The position numbers and the translations under genes are program-made. From VAXT01 sp035318925 (GTDB taxonomy: Bacteria > Actinomycetota > Thermoleophilia > Gaiellales > Gaiellaceae): a stretch of 64,000 nucleotides of DNA. The DNA lies in NCBI GenBank assembly GCA_035318925.1, contig DATHDS010000012.1:104416-168415 (forward strand), read 5' to 3'. Position 1 is the first letter of the stretch. The number at the start of each line of letters is the position of its first letter. A model generated the notes under the pieces. The model searched no databases. It saw only the letters and a list, made by a program, of their open reading frames with translations, and was not told the DNA's origin. Below, piece by piece: positions 60,394 to 64,000 of the stretch.

Positions 60394-60806
60394 GGAGCGA
60401 CGGCCAGCCCGGCATCGCCCGCCGCCCGGCGCAGGTCGGCATCCCAAGAGGCCAAGACGAGGTCCCCCTTCTCGAGCGATAGGGCTGAAGCGAGGTGGAT
60501 CGCATCGTACGCCCGCAGTCGGTAGTGCTCCGCTACCTCACCGGCCGCCCTGATCAGTGTCGGTCGCGTGTCGACCAACCGCAACTGGTCGACGAGCGTG
60601 TCCAGTCCCCGCTTCGCGGCGATGAGCGCGACGGGGCGCAGTCGCCTAGCGCGGAGCGCACGCGCGAGGGCAGACCGTGCCTCGACGTAGATGAGCCGGG
60701 TGCTTGCGACCGATCCGGCCGAGCTCCAGAGTTCGATCGCGCGCTCCGATTCGGCCTCGCGGATCAGGAGCTTGATTAGTGCCGATGAATCGAGATAGAG
60801 GTTCAG
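60390..60806 (-). CDS. vapC: VapC-type PIN-domain toxin, probable CTG start
   Basis: A 138-residue PIN ribonuclease. All four acidic sites are visible: Asp in LYLDSSALIKL, Glu in YVEARSALAR, Asp in RAYDAIHLASAL and Asp in ASWDADLRR. The N-terminal strand (NLYLDSSALIK) starts directly at CTG (60806-60804), and no ATG, GTG or TTG exists in frame nearby. The CTG overlaps the antitoxin stop by two bases. A rare CTG start is therefore the simplest reading. Target is probably tRNA or rRNA, as for VapC relatives. Confidence 0.8.
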   Translation of the reverse strand: MNLYLDSSALIKLLIREAESERAIELWSSAGSVASTRLIYVEARSALARALRARRLRPVALIAAKRGLDTLVDQLRLVDTRPTLIRAAGEVAEHYRLRAYDAIHLASALSLEKGDLVLASWDADLRRAAGDAGLAVAP

Positions 60807-61084
60807 AAGCCCCGCTTGCGATCCTCGATCAGGAGCTCCGACACGCTTCCTCGCGCGGGGATCAGATCTTCGATCCGGATCTTCCGCTTCTCACGCTTCG
60901 CAGGCGTGACGAGACCTTCTTCGATCAGCCTGTCGAGCGTCGTCCGGCCATCGATGTTCGTGATCCGGGCGATTGGCTCGTCGTGCCGGGTGACGATCAG
61001 CTCTTCACCGTCTGCAGCCCGGCCCAGCCAGTAGCTCATTCGCTCTCGCAGATCGCGAATCCCAACCCGCACGCTCACGGCCAT
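60803..61084 (-). CDS. Phd/YefM-type antitoxin
   Basis: A 93-residue antitoxin. N-terminal DNA-binding part VRVGIRDLRERMSYWLGRAADGEELIVTRHDEPIARI is the Phd/YefM fold; the C-terminal part (LIEEGLVTPAKREKRKIRIEDLIPA) would wrap the toxin. ATG at 61084. It is immediately upstream of and overlaps the toxin gene. Such proteins usually repress their own operon. Confidence 0.88.
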   Translation of the reverse strand: MAVSVRVGIRDLRERMSYWLGRAADGEELIVTRHDEPIARITNIDGRTTLDRLIEEGLVTPAKREKRKIRIEDLIPARGSVSELLIEDRKRGF

Positions 61085-61142
61085 AGCGTACACAACTTCT
61101 GAGCGAAAGTGTCCACAATGGTCATGGGTGTAGCGTCGAGTC

Positions 61143-62171
61143 GTGGCCGCCCGGACTCTCACCCAGCGCGAACTGAACCGCGCGCTGCTCGCGCGCCAAC
61201 TGCTGCTCGAGCGGGCGAAGACGCCGATCCCCAAGGCGCTCGAGCGCATGGCCGGGGTCCAGGCGCAGTACGCGCCCGCGATGTACATCGGGCTCTGGTC
61301 ACGGCTCGCCGGGTTCGAGCGCGAGCAGCTTACGCGCGCGCTCGAGCGTGGATCCATCGTGCAAGGGACGCTGATGCGGACGACGATCCACCTCGTCTCG
61401 AAGGGCGACTACTGGCCCTTCGCCGTCGCGCTCCGTGGCCGCCGGAGCGAACGGGCCCGCGTGTACAAGCATCCCGAGCGCGAGTTTCGGCGCGCGGCAG
61501 CCAGGATCCGGAAGTTCCTGACCGATGGCCCGAGGACGGCGACCGAGATCGCCGACGCGCTCGGAAGCGAGGTCTGGCGGCCGGGAGTCGGCCTCTGGGT
61601 CGAGCTCGTGCGCGTCCCGCCCTCCGGCACATGGGAGCGGCGGCGCGCCGATCTCTATGCGCTTGCGGAGGACTGGGTCGGCCCCGAGAACGCGAGCGAG
61701 GGCGAAGGCGTCGAGCACCTCGCCCGGCGCTATCTCCAAGGGTTCGGCCCCGCCGCCGCTAAGGACATCGCCAACTGGATCGGGCTGAAGCCGACCGTGA
61801 TCAGGCCTGCGCTCGAGCGGCTGGACCTGCGCCGGTTCCAGGACGAGCACGGCAAGGAGCTCCTGGACCTCCCGCGGGCCCCGCTTCCCGATTCCGAGAC
61901 TCCCGCCCCACCCCGCTTCCTCCCGGTCTGGGACGCGACGCTGCTCGTCCACGCGCGGCGCACCGGAGTGCTCCCGGAGCAGTACCGGCCGCGCGTCTTC
62001 AATGTCAAGACCCCCCACTCCGTGAATACGTTTCTCGTGGACGGGCAGGTCGCCGGAACCTGGCGCTGTGAGAAGGGGCGCATCGAGCTCGAGCCGTTCG
62101 GCCGGCTCGCGAAGCAGGCCCGCGCCGAGCTGAACGAGGAGGCCGAGCGGCTAGCTGCGTTCCACGCGTAG
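61143..62171 (+). CDS. winged-helix AlkZ/YcaQ-like DNA glycosylase candidate
   Basis: A 342-residue HTH_42 family protein. The N-terminal region has LTQRELNRALLARQLLLERA and MAGVQAQYAPAMYIGLWSRL with Gln40-Ala-Gln42, the Q-x-Q motif that carries catalysis in AlkZ/YcaQ glycosylases. Then come TLMRTTIHLVSKGDYWPF and EHLARRYLQGFGPAAAKDIANWIGL, and the C-terminal LPVWDATLLVHARRTGVLPEQYRPRVF. The family removes bulky alkylated or crosslinked bases. GTG start. Glycosylase activity follows from motif conservation only. Confidence 0.85.
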   Translation: MAARTLTQRELNRALLARQLLLERAKTPIPKALERMAGVQAQYAPAMYIGLWSRLAGFEREQLTRALERGSIVQGTLMRTTIHLVSKGDYWPFAVALRGRRSERARVYKHPEREFRRAAARIRKFLTDGPRTATEIADALGSEVWRPGVGLWVELVRVPPSGTWERRRADLYALAEDWVGPENASEGEGVEHLARRYLQGFGPAAAKDIANWIGLKPTVIRPALERLDLRRFQDEHGKELLDLPRAPLPDSETPAPPRFLPVWDATLLVHARRTGVLPEQYRPRVFNVKTPHSVNTFLVDGQVAGTWRCEKGRIELEPFGRLAKQARAELNEEAERLAAFHA

Positions 62172-62878
62172 GTGCCGCTCGCCGCCTCCGAGCCGCTCCA
62201 GGACGTGCGTGAGCAGCTCAAACGAGTGCATCACGTGCTCGCGCGCCAGCGCCCTCGCTCCCGCGCCGTTTCCGGCCCGCAATGCCGCGATGATCGCCTT
62301 GTGTTCGAAGTCGTTGCGCTCGTAGAGCGCATCGGTCTCCGAGCCTCCGGGGGCCCACACGGCGTGGCCGGAGAAGGAGCGGCGCGCGCTCTTGGCCAGC
62401 CGCTCGATCAGGGGCGCTTCGGCGACGCGATAGATGACGTCGTGGAAGCCGTGGTTCGCCAGCACCCAGTCGTGCGTCAGCCGCCAGCGGTCGACGTCCT
62501 CGCGCGGCCGCGCCCGTAGCGCCTGCGTCGCGGCGCTGAACGCCTCCTCGGCCACCTCGAGCTCGTCGAGCTCCGCCTCGGTGAACTTCGGCGCCGCAAT
62601 CTCCGTCGCCAGCGACTCGAGCTCCGCGCGGACGAGGAAGGCCTCCCGCAGCTCCTGCGCCGTGATCGTGCGCACACGGACGCCGCGGTTGGGGACGAAC
62701 GAGACGAGGCCGAGCGCGGCGAGCCTCCGCAGCGCCTCCCGCACCGGCGTTCGGCTGACGTCGAACCGCTCCGAGACCTCTTCCTGACGCAGGACCTGCC
62801 CCGGTTCGAGCTCACCGGAGACGATCTCCTCCTCGAGGACGATGGCGATCTCGTCGGCCTTCGTGCGTTCGAGCGTCG

Positions 62879-62882
<4 letters not shown>
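62151..62882 (-). CDS. GntR-family regulator of the FadR/FCD group
   Basis: A 243-residue repressor. The winged HTH is residues about 8-75 (ADEIAIVLEEEIVSGELEPGQVL, VSERFDVSRTPVREALRRLAALGLV), followed by the all-helical FCD ligand domain (FLVRAELESLATEIAA...LANHGFHDVIYR...NDFEHKAIIAALRAG) with metal-site His and Asp residues. ATG at 62882 overlaps the malate synthase stop by four bases, so it is translated with it. It likely responds to an acyl, glyoxylate or similar metabolite. Confidence 0.92.

Positions 62883-64000
<1,118 letters not shown>

Overview
The window is 64 kb of high-GC DNA with GTG/TTG starts and tight, often overlapping gene packing. The gene mix (cyclase-ATPase fusions, small DUF2269-like membrane proteins, an actinobacterial-type secreted protein family, a DnaE-type replicase) suggests an actinomycete-phylum bacterium, most likely class Thermoleophilia. 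That placement is inference from gene flavour, not from a marker gene.

Region 1 (1-30.5 kb) looks chromosomal. It carries dnaE, an ABC-2 drug/polysaccharide-type exporter pair, a cation antiporter and a secreted Asp-box protein. A compact heme-enzyme neighbourhood follows (9.0-16.3 kb): a catalase-related protein, a fatty-acid alpha-dioxygenase-like peroxidase, a DyP peroxidase and unrecognised membrane partners. Next come two paralogous secreted proteins, an aldo/keto reductase, a FAD oxidase, an endonuclease-I-like protein, an HExxH membrane protein, a 1180-residue cyclase/ATPase regulator, a hemolysin-III-like protein, a beta-propeller/PASTA secreted protein and an ABC substrate-binding protein.

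Region 2 (30.5-58.7 kb) is bounded and split by three identical 42-bp copies of the 3' half of tRNA-Ala(CGC), at 30511, 43605 and 58658; the last belongs to the intact tRNA. I read this as two integrated elements in tandem. The left one (about 13 kb) is old and has no integrase. It holds a second cyclase/ATPase regulator between two decayed IS256-like transposase tails, two 3' fragments of an initiator tRNA-Met, a sigma-70 factor, a DksA-like protein without its zinc cysteines, an L,D-transpeptidase and small monooxygenase-like proteins. The right one (about 15 kb) looks intact. It has an excisionase and tyrosine integrase next to its left end, a leftward block of small DNA-binding proteins and a replication-type ATPase, a four-gene restriction/defence cassette (adenine methyltransferase, PD-(D/E)XK protein, helical protein of unknown function, AAA ATPase), and a rightward block of small cargo genes. 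No capsid, portal or relaxase gene is visible, so the closest model is a phage-satellite-like island. Each element carries its own 11-12 bp period tandem repeat at both ends, which looks like integrase arm-type sites.

Region 3 (58.7-64 kb) is chromosomal again: tRNA-Ala, an ECF sigma factor divergent from a membrane protein, a Phd/VapC toxin-antitoxin pair (the toxin apparently starting at CTG), an AlkZ/YcaQ-like glycosylase candidate, and a FadR-type regulator translationally coupled to a malate synthase gene that runs off the right edge.
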